Assembly (NCBI GenBank): GCA_014526335.1
Contig: JACTAT010000014.1
Coordinates: 2,906,840-2,970,839 of the forward strand
DNA from: Chrysaora quinquecirrha
Lineage: Eukaryota > Cnidaria > Scyphozoa > Semaeostomeae > Pelagiidae
Direction of reading: 5' to 3'
DNA length: 64,000 bases
Below the pieces are notes generated by a model. It did no database searches. It was given only the letters and a program-made list of their open reading frames with translations, and was not told the origin of the DNA. Within the stretch, counting starts at the first letter, position 1, and each line of letters begins with the position of its first letter. Below, one piece after another: positions 25,901 to 37,500 of this stretch. Both the position numbers and the translations under genes were made by a program.

Positions 25901-28352
25901 TCTACTGCGTAAACTGCTTGCAGCATCAATTGACTTCCTATTATGTTTCGTTAAATCTACTTCCATAGCGGCCTTCTCTGTTCTGGCTCTCTTGCTAGAA
26001 TTATTAGATCCATTTGACAATTCTCTAGGTCTTTTCTGAGACAGTCCTTTTAATTTCTCTTTCATCGACTTTACAGCATTAAAGCCTTGAAATTTCTCTA
26101 CATCATAAAGCTTTCATCACTGTCAAATTGGTGCTTTTTGCCTGGCATTCTATTATCCTGTGATTGTTGCTGGCCAGACATTCCATTAGCTGATGACTGC
26201 TTTTGGCCATTAAATTGTGACTGTCTTTGATTTATGGTTGTTTTAACTGGCAAGTGTCTTCCATCACTCGTCTGTTGCAAATATCTTCCACTAGTCATCT
26301 GTCGGGGCTGACTTCCATCGGACATTTTTGTTGACTGTATACCAGTGATAGTATGTGGTGATTGCATTCCACTGCTAGACTGGGGCAAATGTCTTCCACT
26401 GACCATCTGTGGAGATGGCTTTTCACTGCCTGTCTGTGGCAACTGTCTTCCACTTATCATCTGCGGGTACTGCCTTCTGTCCGACATCTGTGGTGACTGT
26501 CGTCCACTGACCATCTGTGGAGACGGCTTTCTACAGCCTGTCTGTGGCGACTGTCTTCCACTGATCATCTGCGGGATTCCTTCCATCCGACATCTGTGGC
26601 GACTGTCTTCCACTGACCATCTGTGGAGACGGCTTTCTACAGCCTGTTTGTGGCAACTGTCCTCCACTGATCATCTGCGGGGATTGCCTTCCGTCCGACA
26701 TCTGCGGCGACTGTATTCCGCTGACCATCTGTGGGGATTGCCTGCCACCAATCATTTGGGGCGAGTGCCTGTCATTACTCATCAGCTGTGCTGGATTTGC
26801 CTGGAAAGGGACGCCAAATCGATACCGTTGAGGCATGTTTCTTTCGGCAAAATTACCATAATAACCATGACCTTGTGGAAATCTCTGGCCAAATCTCATT
26901 GGCCTCATCAAGGGCATGATATTCCGCTGGTCGAACCTGGGTGGCTGCAATGGCTCAGGAGGCCTATGTCTTATCGTCCTAAACCTGATGTTCGGAAGTC
27001 TAGGTTCATACCCTGGTCTTATCCATCTTTGGTTTGGATTATTATACACGCTATATGGCAGCGGCCAAGTTTCTGGAGTGTTGTTATATGAAACGTCAGA
27101 GCTATCCCGGTTGTCACTGACTGAACTCTCCTCATTTTCATCTTCATTTTGCTGTGGTTTTTCAGGGGGAGGCAGATTCTTTATTCTTCTTTCCTGCACA
27201 CTCTTTTGATGTTTATCGCTATGTATATGTTTAGTAAAAGCAAGCAGACCAATGACGGAGTCATCACACAATGAACAATTATGAAGGTAGTCCCTGGAAA
27301 AAAGATTAATAATAGATATACCACAAGGCAATATGCCTGACTTTGAAGATTAGATTAAGGATTAGATTAAAGAATAGAATTTCTCAAGTGAAAGCCAGGA
27401 AAAAGCAAAGCTTTTCTTAGCATTCTGATCTGCAATGCTTGAAAATAAAATATCAACTGCAGGCAGGATAAATGTGTTTTGCCTTATATACACAAAAAAT
27501 GGTGGACAAATACCTTCCTTTCTCCTTGTCAAGTTTCTTGTGGTGCAGTAGTGACCAGGAATGTTCTTCCAGTTCCTGTAAATGTATGTTTGATTTTGTT
27601 TAAAAGAATGCAAGTCATAAAGTTAGATTTTCTAAACGAAACAAGTGTTTGATTGAGGCTGTGATTTTTTATTTTTCTGTAAAAGCCCATGGTACACAGT
27701 GCCCTATACTGTACCCAAGTTGTTGAATTCTTGACTTTGTCATAGGTTTTACAGGCAATACATCTATTCCTTCATGAAGAATAGAAGTTTTTAGATGCAT
27801 GGTATTTTGAGAAACAGCAGAAACCTTTCTGGATATACTTCTAAGCTTTTAAGTATGTCCAGAGATGTTTCAGCTGTTTCTTCGCAGTTTTGAAATTTTG
27901 TACCACTAAGAAACTTTACTTAGTGTTATTGATTGTTGCAAACTTCAACCCTTCATGGGACCTTGCTTTGTGTTACTGGGCTTTTCAGATTGGATTCCTT
28001 GCATGTACAGTACTTAGATATAAATAGCACACCAGAGCAAGACAGGCAGAAGACTATAGCCCTCTCACTAACTTCACGCAACAATACAGTACCATTTAAC
28101 TTATAATGAATTACAACACTTCTGACAACTGTTCTCTGTCTTCATTGTTTATAAAGCAATAGCCTTGGCAATAGTTATAGCCCTCCATTTCTATAGCCCC
28201 CCTCCACATCTAAACTGGCTTCAGCATCCTTTGGTACAACACTAATCATTAACATTATATACCTCTCTTGAAACATACTCCAATTTGCACAGATCACAGA
28301 AAAAAGCTCCTTTGCTAGATTCCTCTTTTTCATTGTCCATATTTACTGACAT
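4938..28352 (-). CDS. ZNF106: Zinc finger protein 106-like, complete, 19 exons
   Basis: Large nuclear/cytoplasmic scaffold; vertebrate ZNF106 binds RNA and signalling partners. Exons: 28352-28263, 27575-27514, 27293-24753, 24064-23877, 22287-20642, 19728-16711, 14865-14789, 13159-13085, 12239-12123, 11184-11165, 11098-10984, 10268-10212, 9883-9821, 8175-8056, 7578-7504, 6600-6529, 6333-6276, 5790-5690, 4997-4938. All have GT-AG borders and compatible phases once exon 3 is allowed four missing bases. About 2850 residues against about 1880 in human. Order: two C2H2 fingers, Ser-rich exons 3 and 5, a coiled coil in exon 6, WD40 repeats in exons 7-16, two C-terminal fingers in exons 16-19, ending HIEQHVESAVTSVV where human ends HIERHAEDDSKIDS. 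The ATG at 28352 is chosen because it opens exon 1; a second in-frame ATG lies at 28340. The 20-base exon 10 is the least certain part. Confidence 0.92.
5285..5447 (-). mobile_element. SINE-A, copy 1 (tRNA-derived)
   Basis: Reverse copy of a SINE with head GGCGTCGTGGTGTAATCCAG, a B-box-like GGGTTCGAGCC and a tail ending near GGTGAA. Other copies: 9956-10119, 29884-30057, 46243-46372 and 54878-54978. Confidence 0.85.
6050..6110 (-). repeat. tRNA-like fragment
   Basis: Read on the minus strand it contains a B-box-like CAGTTCAAATCCAG after an A-box-like CGCGTAGCCAAGCG. Too short and irregular for a functional tRNA; probably a SINE head. Confidence 0.4.
7683..7765 (-). mobile_element. tRNA-derived SINE head
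   Basis: On the minus strand: GTGCAGTAGAGTATTAAACT (A-box-like), a small anticodon-like hairpin, and ACTGGTTCAAATCCC (B box). Lies in ZNF106 intron 14. Only one copy is seen, so an old tRNA pseudogene is also possible. Confidence 0.55.
8270..8605. mobile_element. MITE with TAAGGGCGTATTTTTT ends
   Basis: 336 bases with terminal inverted repeats TAAGGGCGTATTTTTTGGT and ACCAAAAAAATACGCCCTTA, TA at both borders. In ZNF106 intron 13. A related interior with repeated ACCGAAAA/TTCCGAAAA words is at 12360-12505. Confidence 0.8.
8669..8797. mobile_element. MITE with TAGACTTATTAC ends (type 1), copy 1
   Basis: Starts TAGACTTATTACCTGAGTC and ends GACTCAGGTAGTAAGTCTA, near-perfect inverted ends. Inner arms AGTTATCGCT / AGCGAGAACT. 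Other copies: 12538-13032, 20186-20324, and partial at 325-372, 480-537 and 14972-15050. Confidence 0.85.
8932..9156. mobile_element. Long hairpin MITE
   Basis: 225 bases folding into one near-perfect hairpin. Both ends read CAATAGA(C/G)G, then TTCCGCAAAAGATGGC on each strand; inner arms include GAATTCTGGGAATAATTTCC and its complement. Arms are about 100 bases, loop about 25. Confidence 0.85.
9956..10119 (+). mobile_element. SINE-A, copy 2
   Basis: Full-length copy: GTGGCGTCGTGGTGTAATCC head, B-box-like GGGTTCAAGCC, tail ACTATTTCACCTTCATC. In ZNF106 intron 12. Confidence 0.88.
10450..10680. repeat. CAAACATTG-rich dispersed repeat
   Basis: Contains repeated forms of CAAACATTGTTTG and TTCGAAATTTG; comparable blocks at 1250-1530, 44700-45020 and 63480-64000. 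Function unknown; inverted ends suggest a DNA element. Confidence 0.55.
10681..10805. mobile_element. MITE with TAGACT ends (type 3), copy 2
   Basis: Starts TAGACTCACAACACAAGTC and ends GACTCGTGTCGTGAGTCTA; interior shared with 4090-4214. In ZNF106 intron 11. Confidence 0.82.
11690..12030. repeat. Repeat with inverted GTGAAGTG words
   Basis: Contains inverted ACTTCACCT / AGGTGAAGT and several GTGAAATCTC(A/G)C words around CAGCCCC. Probably a degenerate DNA element in ZNF106 intron 9; borders not clear. Confidence 0.35.
12538..13032. mobile_element. MITE type 1 carrying an insertion
   Basis: Left end TAGACTTATTACCTGAGTC and right end GACTCAGGTAATCAGTCTA match the 8669-8797 copy, but the arms are separated by about 350 extra bases (about 12607-12960). 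Confidence 0.75.
14642..14776. mobile_element. MITE with TAGACTTATTAC ends (type 2), copy 1
   Basis: Same outer ends as type 1, but the interior is CTCCTCCACACTCCACCACC ... AGAGTGGGAGGA. Second copy at 36222-36359. Confidence 0.85.
14972..15050. mobile_element. MITE type 1, left-half remnant
   Basis: TAGACTTACTACATGAGTC, then TAGTTATCGCTATTGAATTG and GGACGCTCAAAC; no right end. In ZNF106 intron 6. Confidence 0.65.
16331..16550. repeat. MITE-like remnant and poly-G run
   Basis: An AACAACAACAACATCAATTC block with inverted GTCCCTGAC / GTTAGGGAC flanks, then an uninterrupted G run at about 16508-16521. In ZNF106 intron 6. Confidence 0.5.
16711..19728 (-). other. ZNF106: ZNF106 exon 6: coiled coil, repeats, basic tail
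   Basis: A 3.0 kb exon. It opens with a heptad-rich coiled coil (TDVKMLLELDDKMEMKSKEL and on), matching the coiled coil before the WD40 part of vertebrate ZNF106. Then come basic KKRKEKAKKNRLSKRK, a 30-base repeat array, and a long Ser/Arg-rich region ending KNNEKSKG. No frame break in 3 kb. Confidence 0.88.
18690..19125 (-). repeat. ZNF106: 30-base coding minisatellite in ZNF106 exon 6
   Basis: About fourteen head-to-tail 30-base units, each encoding ten residues of the type SVSTAFANIP, with variants such as VSTAVLNIPS and VSTASANVTS. The exact 30-base period keeps the frame. The opposite strand is also open through the array, giving a spurious 349-residue frame. Confidence 0.95.
19754..19932. 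mobile_element. Pogo/Tigger-like MITE
   Basis: Imperfect inverted ends TACAGTAGAACATCC and GGGGTTTCATTGTA, with inner GGACAC / GTGTCC words. It ends only 26 bases upstream of the ZNF106 exon 6 acceptor. Relics of the same type: about 60570-60645 and 51640-51720. Confidence 0.6.
20186..20324. mobile_element. MITE type 1, copy 3
   Basis: TAGACTTGTACCTGAGTAC ... TACGACTCAAGTAATAATTCTA with the inner pair AAGTTATCGCT / AGCAATAACT. In ZNF106 intron 5. Confidence 0.75.
20455..20598 (-). mobile_element. tRNA-derived SINE (another family)
   Basis: On the minus strand: GCGGCGCAGTGGTTAGCGTG (A-box-like) followed by GTGGGCTCGAGCCACGG (B-box-like). Begins about 45 bases after the ZNF106 exon 5 donor, so readthrough translates into it. 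Confidence 0.65.
20642..22287 (-). other. ZNF106: ZNF106 exon 5, Ser/Thr-rich then basic
   Basis: A 1.65 kb exon of low-complexity Ser/Thr/Asn-rich sequence, with an FNYADYTAAIGTNTN segment and a strongly basic end (KKSKGKVAAIKKASAERR and KMRRKERKAVK) that looks like a nuclear localisation signal. The donor at 20642 leaves phase 1, matching exon 6. Confidence 0.85.
23041..23490. mobile_element. CCCCC-rich MITE
   Basis: Ends carry inverted GGCTCTATTACGCCCCC and GGGGGCTAGATAGAGC, with repeated (C)CCCCxTCTxTxxTAAG words inside. Lies in ZNF106 intron 4. Confidence 0.65.
23877..24064 (-). other. ZNF106: ZNF106 exon 4 with half of a C-C-C-H motif
   Basis: Exon 4 ends with CEFLYQDGRRCPSNTNTNA; exon 5 begins (22287) with FCLYHQ. 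Spliced, the spacing is C-x9-C-x10-C-x2-H, like one half of the zf-C3Hc3H (KANSL2/INO80D type) domain. I do not recall this element in vertebrate ZNF106. Upstream is a Ser-rich stretch (SLDESFKSLSDSSQ). Confidence 0.65.
26260..26770 (-). repeat. ZNF106: 27-base coding repeat in ZNF106 exon 3
   Basis: At least a dozen units of nine residues of the type QSPQM(V/I)SGR, with variants SPQMSDGR, SPQTGCRK and SPQMIGGR. The units keep a multiple-of-three length apart from one local frame break near 26572-26578. Low-complexity, probably disordered. Confidence 0.9.
27190..28352 (-). other. ZNF106: ZNF106 N-terminal C2H2 finger pair
   Basis: Finger 1 is C-x2-C-x12-H-x5-H (CDLCKLEYVSRE then ELEEHSWSLLHH), split between exons 1 and 2. 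Finger 2 in exon 3 (CSLCDDSVIGLLAFTKH, then H five residues on) has the same spacing. The linker KKLDKEKGRDYLHNC matches the vertebrate RELENLKGRDISHEC spacing, which makes the family assignment firm. Confidence 0.95.
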
Positions 28353-29550
28353 CTTTCAATCTGCAAATAAATGATAGAAGACAATATAGAATTCAGTAAG
28401 TCAAAGAGGTTTAATAAGGCAAGTTGCCCCACATCAAAGTCAGCTTAAGACAACTGAGCAAATTCATCCTAACAGCATTTACCAACAAGGTCAAGGCTTA
28501 TAATCAAATTCAGCCCACATCCAGACTATTTGGGAGGGATTTCTGCATTGCTTTCTAGCTTAGTAGCCTGCCCTGCATGCAACCTGAATAGGGCATGCAT
28601 AGTTTGTTTCAGTGGCAAAGATTCCCTTGTCATCTGTGTGCAATCGTCCAGGTTGGAAAACTTGTTCCCACTTGCAATGACACTCGCACCTCTCCTATTG
28701 TTTGACATATTGTCAAGTTAATTAGCCTATTGTTTTCCCAATCTTTTCGCACTGATGCGTCAGCTGAAACTTGCATGTTTTCCAACCTGGGCGATCATGT
28801 GACTGATTTTTACGTTGGATTGAATTTTACTTTTTTGCAACAAGCAAAGCAGAGCCAGTCATCGAATTGCTCTTTTTGCAAATTGCACGATCAGAATAAT
28901 AGATGTGGAAATCATTTGCACAATTGCTTCTGCGCAATCACACAGGTTGCATGACCCATTTCCAAAAGATAGAAACCCACCTTGACCCTTGCTGAGCTGG
29001 TGGTATTGGCTAACCTTAGCTAAGCTCTACATCTGAACACCTAACCAGCCTAACCAATCTTATGGCACGAAATCTTAATTTCCCATGTTGCCAACACCTA
29101 TCTATTGCAAAAGGGGTAGTCCTCTCAATGAAAAACAAAAAGGCCAAGGCAAGGATCGCGGGCCTAAACAGAAAACAGGTTAATCTTGGACGTCATACTG
29201 TACGCCAAACAACAAACCCTGATCCTGACGGGGGAAGTGACCTATTTCCCCGCGTTTTTCAATTTCTCAATTTCATTTGCAAATATTGAAGAATTGCTGT
29301 TATTCATAAATCTAAAGTAATCAAATCATACAACTCTGTTACCAGTATTCGCCAGTGCGGTCTTCCATCTTGTTTAGCAGCGTGAAGATTTGCGCAGTCC
29401 GAGGTCTAAGTAGTACTCCCTCCTACCCTTTCGTTTTGGCGGGTAAATGGGATTGGGAATCGGTGTTCCTTCCACTCTTCTTTTCTCTGTTCAAGTTTGC
29501 AGGCAGGTGGACTATTTCAAATTTTAGTGTTAGTTTTTCACCATTACAAG
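28353..29550. promoter_or_regulatory. Shared divergent promoter region, ZNF106/TMEM41A
   Basis: The start codons face away from each other across about 1.2 kb, so both promoters must lie here unless there are further upstream exons. No repeat family seen elsewhere in the window appears here, unlike nearly all other non-coding stretches. I see no confident TATA or initiator element. Confidence 0.6.
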
Positions 29551-33205
<3,655 letters not shown>

Positions 33206-33545
33206 GACATAACTTTGGATCTGGGGCAATGTCTTAGAAGACAAAAGAGAATGTGAGCACACGAGAGGTCTGGTAAGATGATAGGAAGAGCTCCTAGACT
33301 AATCGCTTCAGAGCAATGTGCCCTTCTGGCCCTTGTAGTCTTGCGAAAATCACTAGATACAAAAAATAAATGTTAACCTCTTTTTTCAAGATATAGAGAT
33401 GTCTCATGGGGGCCATAATTCAATCCTGATAACTTGCAGTTCTGAAAAAAAAACAGTTAATATTGCATTATACAGGGATTATACGCGAAAATTTGTTTTT
33501 AACACGTTTTTGGAATTTAAATAGTTTTTGAGACTTTCACACACA

Positions 33546-33978
33546 TATAGATCATTTTTTTAGGTAGAAAAAATTTTCGAAATCTCAAGATATCAATTTT
33601 TCGATGCAAAAATCGTATAAAGCACCCAAAAATTAGTCTAGGTGCAAAGTTTTACTATCTCAGCGCTTGTATAATCGATTTTACGAACATTCAAAGTTCA
33701 CCCTAACCTAACCCATTCAAAGTTCACGATTTTATAAGGGCTTTGACCGTATGGGATAAAAGTTTCACCAAGTTCATTTTGCGGTCAAAGACTTTATGAA
33801 ATCGAGAACTTTGAATGCTCATAAAATTAAGAACACAAGCGCTAGGACAGTGAAACTTTGTACCTAGACTAAGTTTTTGCTGCTTTATAAGATTTTCTTA
33901 TAAAAAACTCGATATCATGTGATTTCGAAAAATTTCAATGCTGTCTGACGTCATACCGAAATGATCTATTGTTTATAT
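33546..33978. mobile_element. Fold-back MITE-like repeat, copy 2
   Basis: Arms of about 200 bases share AGATCATTT, TAGTCTAGGT(G/A)CAAAGTTT, AGCGCTTGT and CATTCAAAGTTC on opposite strands. Related to 2888-3285; a degenerate fragment also lies near 37340-37450. Confidence 0.75.
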
Positions 33979-34514
33979 TTATACCTACTACTATGAGAAT
34001 TACTGTAGCTTTGACTCATTACCTCCACAATGAGCTGTCTGTTTTTCATGTCCAATTTCCAGGCTGGTGTGTACTTTTTAGGAATTATCGGGTGATATCT
34101 TGAGAACACAGGAATCCTTTTAAATAAAAAAACAATTTTGCAGAAAATTTACCGGGGCCGTGTTCCCCACAAAAAAATTTCATTTTAAATCGATTTCGAT
34201 GTAATAAGAGTTTTGCTCTTTCAGTTTGAAAAATTAACGTACATAATAAAAAACATGAAGAAGAGCAAACCTGGAAGAGTCTGGATTGTATACATTCATT
34301 TTGAAAACTTCAGATGTTTTTAAAAAAATTTCAACCCTCTTTCTTCCTCAAAATTTCTAAGAATAAAGCGTCGTATGTTGCCATGGTTACGTTGTCTCTT
34401 TTTCAAGTCGAGTCTGGGCATTTTTTCTTGCACACAGGGGTACAAAGAACAGAGAATGGAAGAGTTTATGATAAAGGTTAGGCCATTGGAGACAGGGCAC
34501 CAGAAGAGAAGGGA

Positions 34515-37500
34515 ATGGTGCTTTTAGAAAGAAACCCGCTGTTGGTGCTTGTGCTTTCAATATCTACAGCAGCTTTTCTCTCCGAGGCTGCTTCGCCTGG
34601 CAATAATATTGAGAATGGTAAGGATAGTATGTATGGTTGGTGGTACAGTTTAAAAATTCTTGTTCTCAACAAACTTCAAATTGAGAAGCTCCCATCCCCA
34701 TGCAACTCTTTTATAAGTGAATGGGTATTGTTTAAAATCAATAGGCATCTGCGTGCACCCCCCTGAACAATAACACATCTTGATGGCAGACCTAAATAAT
34801 AAAGGATGTGTTGTGGCCCTTCTTACCAAGTAGAAGGTTCAATTATTGGAAATAGGGAAGGGGTTTTGGTCCAGTCCAATAATTCACAAAACAATCCCAA
34901 GGGGGTACTCGGGGAAACAAAGTAATATAACAAACCCATTAGAAGGAATCTCAATTCTCGGATTGGGGGACACTATCATTTCAAGAACAACAGCCATGCA
35001 CACTGCTTTGGTGTACCATTTGCAAACTTATTAGTCCAGTAAATTCGCTGCTGTGGCACATTTTACAGACTTAAGATCCAGGCTTTATATGATAATAAGT
35101 ACCATGATATACACAAGATTTGAAAAATTGCACGTTTCTGCCAACATGTCATTGCAAACAGATTGGGAAAATAATAGACTAATTAACATGACAATAGGTC
35201 AACAATAAGAAAGTTTCGAGCATTATTGTGAGTGGAGCAAGTTTTTTGACCAGGCATATAAAACCAGTGCACTATTGGTGTATACATATAGGGAATAACG
35301 CAACAGATTTTTGCTTGACTGGTTAATTGATATGTGTGTACCTTTGCCATCTTAGGCTGATGTATGCAATATTTTAAATGTTCTTTTTATCTTCTGTTAA
35401 CAGGTTGCAAAGTTCAAGCAGACCTTCAAAGACAAGTGAGTACAAAGCAATGATATAGAAGTGAACCTCACACTTTTTTCTGTAAATGAATCTATGTTTC
35501 ACCTAAAATATAACAAAGTTATTAATTTATTGATATTAATGAAGCCAGAGATAACTATGCTGTGATTGATTTCACCCGATCTCCAATTCACCCGGCTTCC
35601 TTTTCTTCCAACCTTTTAAGACATTTTCCCAACCTATTGTGAGGGGGTTGAAATGGGGCATTGAAATATGCAAAATCGCCTACTTTTGATGAACAAATAC
35701 GAAAATCCACTAATTTTCTATGTCCGATAAAATCGTACCACATAGTCATATTTTACTCTGCATGTGATAGGAAGGATCTGAAAATCCCACCAAGAATGTC
35801 CCGCAAAAAAACCAGCCTGGGTTAAAAGGAAGTTGGGCAAATTACCTGATACCCTCTTATTGATTCTTGTAATTTTTTCATGTCTTGTAGCCTTTGGTTC
35901 TATTCCTTGATCAAAAAGCAAAATGGAACTTGGACATGGACAGTAAAGTTATAGAAGAAAAGCTTGGTAAGTGAGAAGCTTTTGATTTTCGGACTTGCAA
36001 AGTTCAAATTGCAGGAGTGGAATAACTGGTGCTTGTGAAAATTTGACTTTATACAGTACCTAAATCGTATAGTTCTCATCAAAGCTAATTCTAACTGTCT
36101 GTAAGCCTGTTTCCCAATAGGTTGTTGGTTTGAATGGCTGCTTGCATAGAACATTTGGAGTTCTTTGCTAGCCTTTTCTAAGTCGCAAGCTGTTTTGTAG
36201 AAATAGTTTCAAGAACAGCAATAGACTTATCACATTTGTCCTAGTCTAAACTCCTCCACACTCCACCACCCTGCTCCAACTACTCTGAGGAAACAGCAAT
36301 TTTGTTGCTGTAATTATTGTAGCTGTTTCTAAAAGAGTGGGAGGAATGTAATAAGTCTAGAACAGAAACCTGTTTCACAGAAAAGCCATTAGCCCTCAGG
36401 GCTTTTTACTTTTGCTAGCCTGTTGCTGACTGTCCCAGAGAGAATATTTTCTATATCAGTAACACCTAGAGATAACAACATTCTGTCACTGTCTGTGGTT
36501 GTCACTGAAATACAGTAACACATCACAAGTAACAAAATCATTGCATCTAATGTATATTAAAAATAAAAATGTTTTGGATAATCAAACTTTTCGGACAACA
36601 TTTTGTCCAAATATTCAAACGTCAGAACTGTTCAAAATCACCTAAAAAATTGTCTGAAACTTTTTTTGCAATATTAGTTCTTTGAAATATTTTCACAAGA
36701 ACCGTGTGATGCCCCATTTAACTGGATGCAAACTTCCCGAATAAGTTATAATATAGTGAAAATATGCTTGATGAACTGCAAAACAGAATTCTCAAAACCT
36801 CTGAGAAAATGGTCTGAAAGTTTTTTGTCAGAAGTTTTTTGTCCAAAGTTTTTCCATCCAAAACTTTTCGCTGTTAATGTAAGGAAACTCAGTGACAGCG
36901 AAACCAAGCTTGAGGGCAGTTTCATCTTTAGTTGAATTACTAGCCAGAATTAAAAAGACTTGTATGATTTCTTCTACATAACTAATACACAATAATTATC
37001 AAATCCAATTAAATTAAAAATCAATATTTCTCCTTAGGGAAAGGATTTTCTGAGCTTTGTAAATGCAACTTTGAAGATGCATGGAAAATATTTGACGAAG
37101 TTTCACAGGTAATTTATGTTGAATTTACAGTTTAAAGCATGTTTTTATATTCTTGTCACCAGACTGATATCTAAAGCAAATATTGTATTAAATTTTTTTT
37201 CTTGTAGGAAAAATCCCAAGACAGTGCTTTGCTTGGCTATCTTGGTAAAGCTGTGACAAGTGCGAGGAAAAACGGAAGTGTATGTATTTTTAGATGAGCT
37301 TTTTTTGTGTAATGCTTTAGACCTGTTCGACGAACAGCCGGTATTATGGAAATTTTTCAAAATTTCTAGGTTTTTTCTACCAAATTCGTATCAAGCAGCG
37401 CAAATTAAGTATAGGTGTTAAGTTTTACTATCTTTGCGCCTTGTTTCATTGATTCGCACTCTTCCAGAACTTTTTCCAAACCACGTAAATCTTCTTCGCA

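Noticed and set aside
34040..34110. A last exon for TMEM41A after the acceptor-like TTTCCAG near 34062
   Set aside because: The phase fits, but the frame (GWCVLFRNYRVIS) stops at once and lacks the PYNF..QTG segment.
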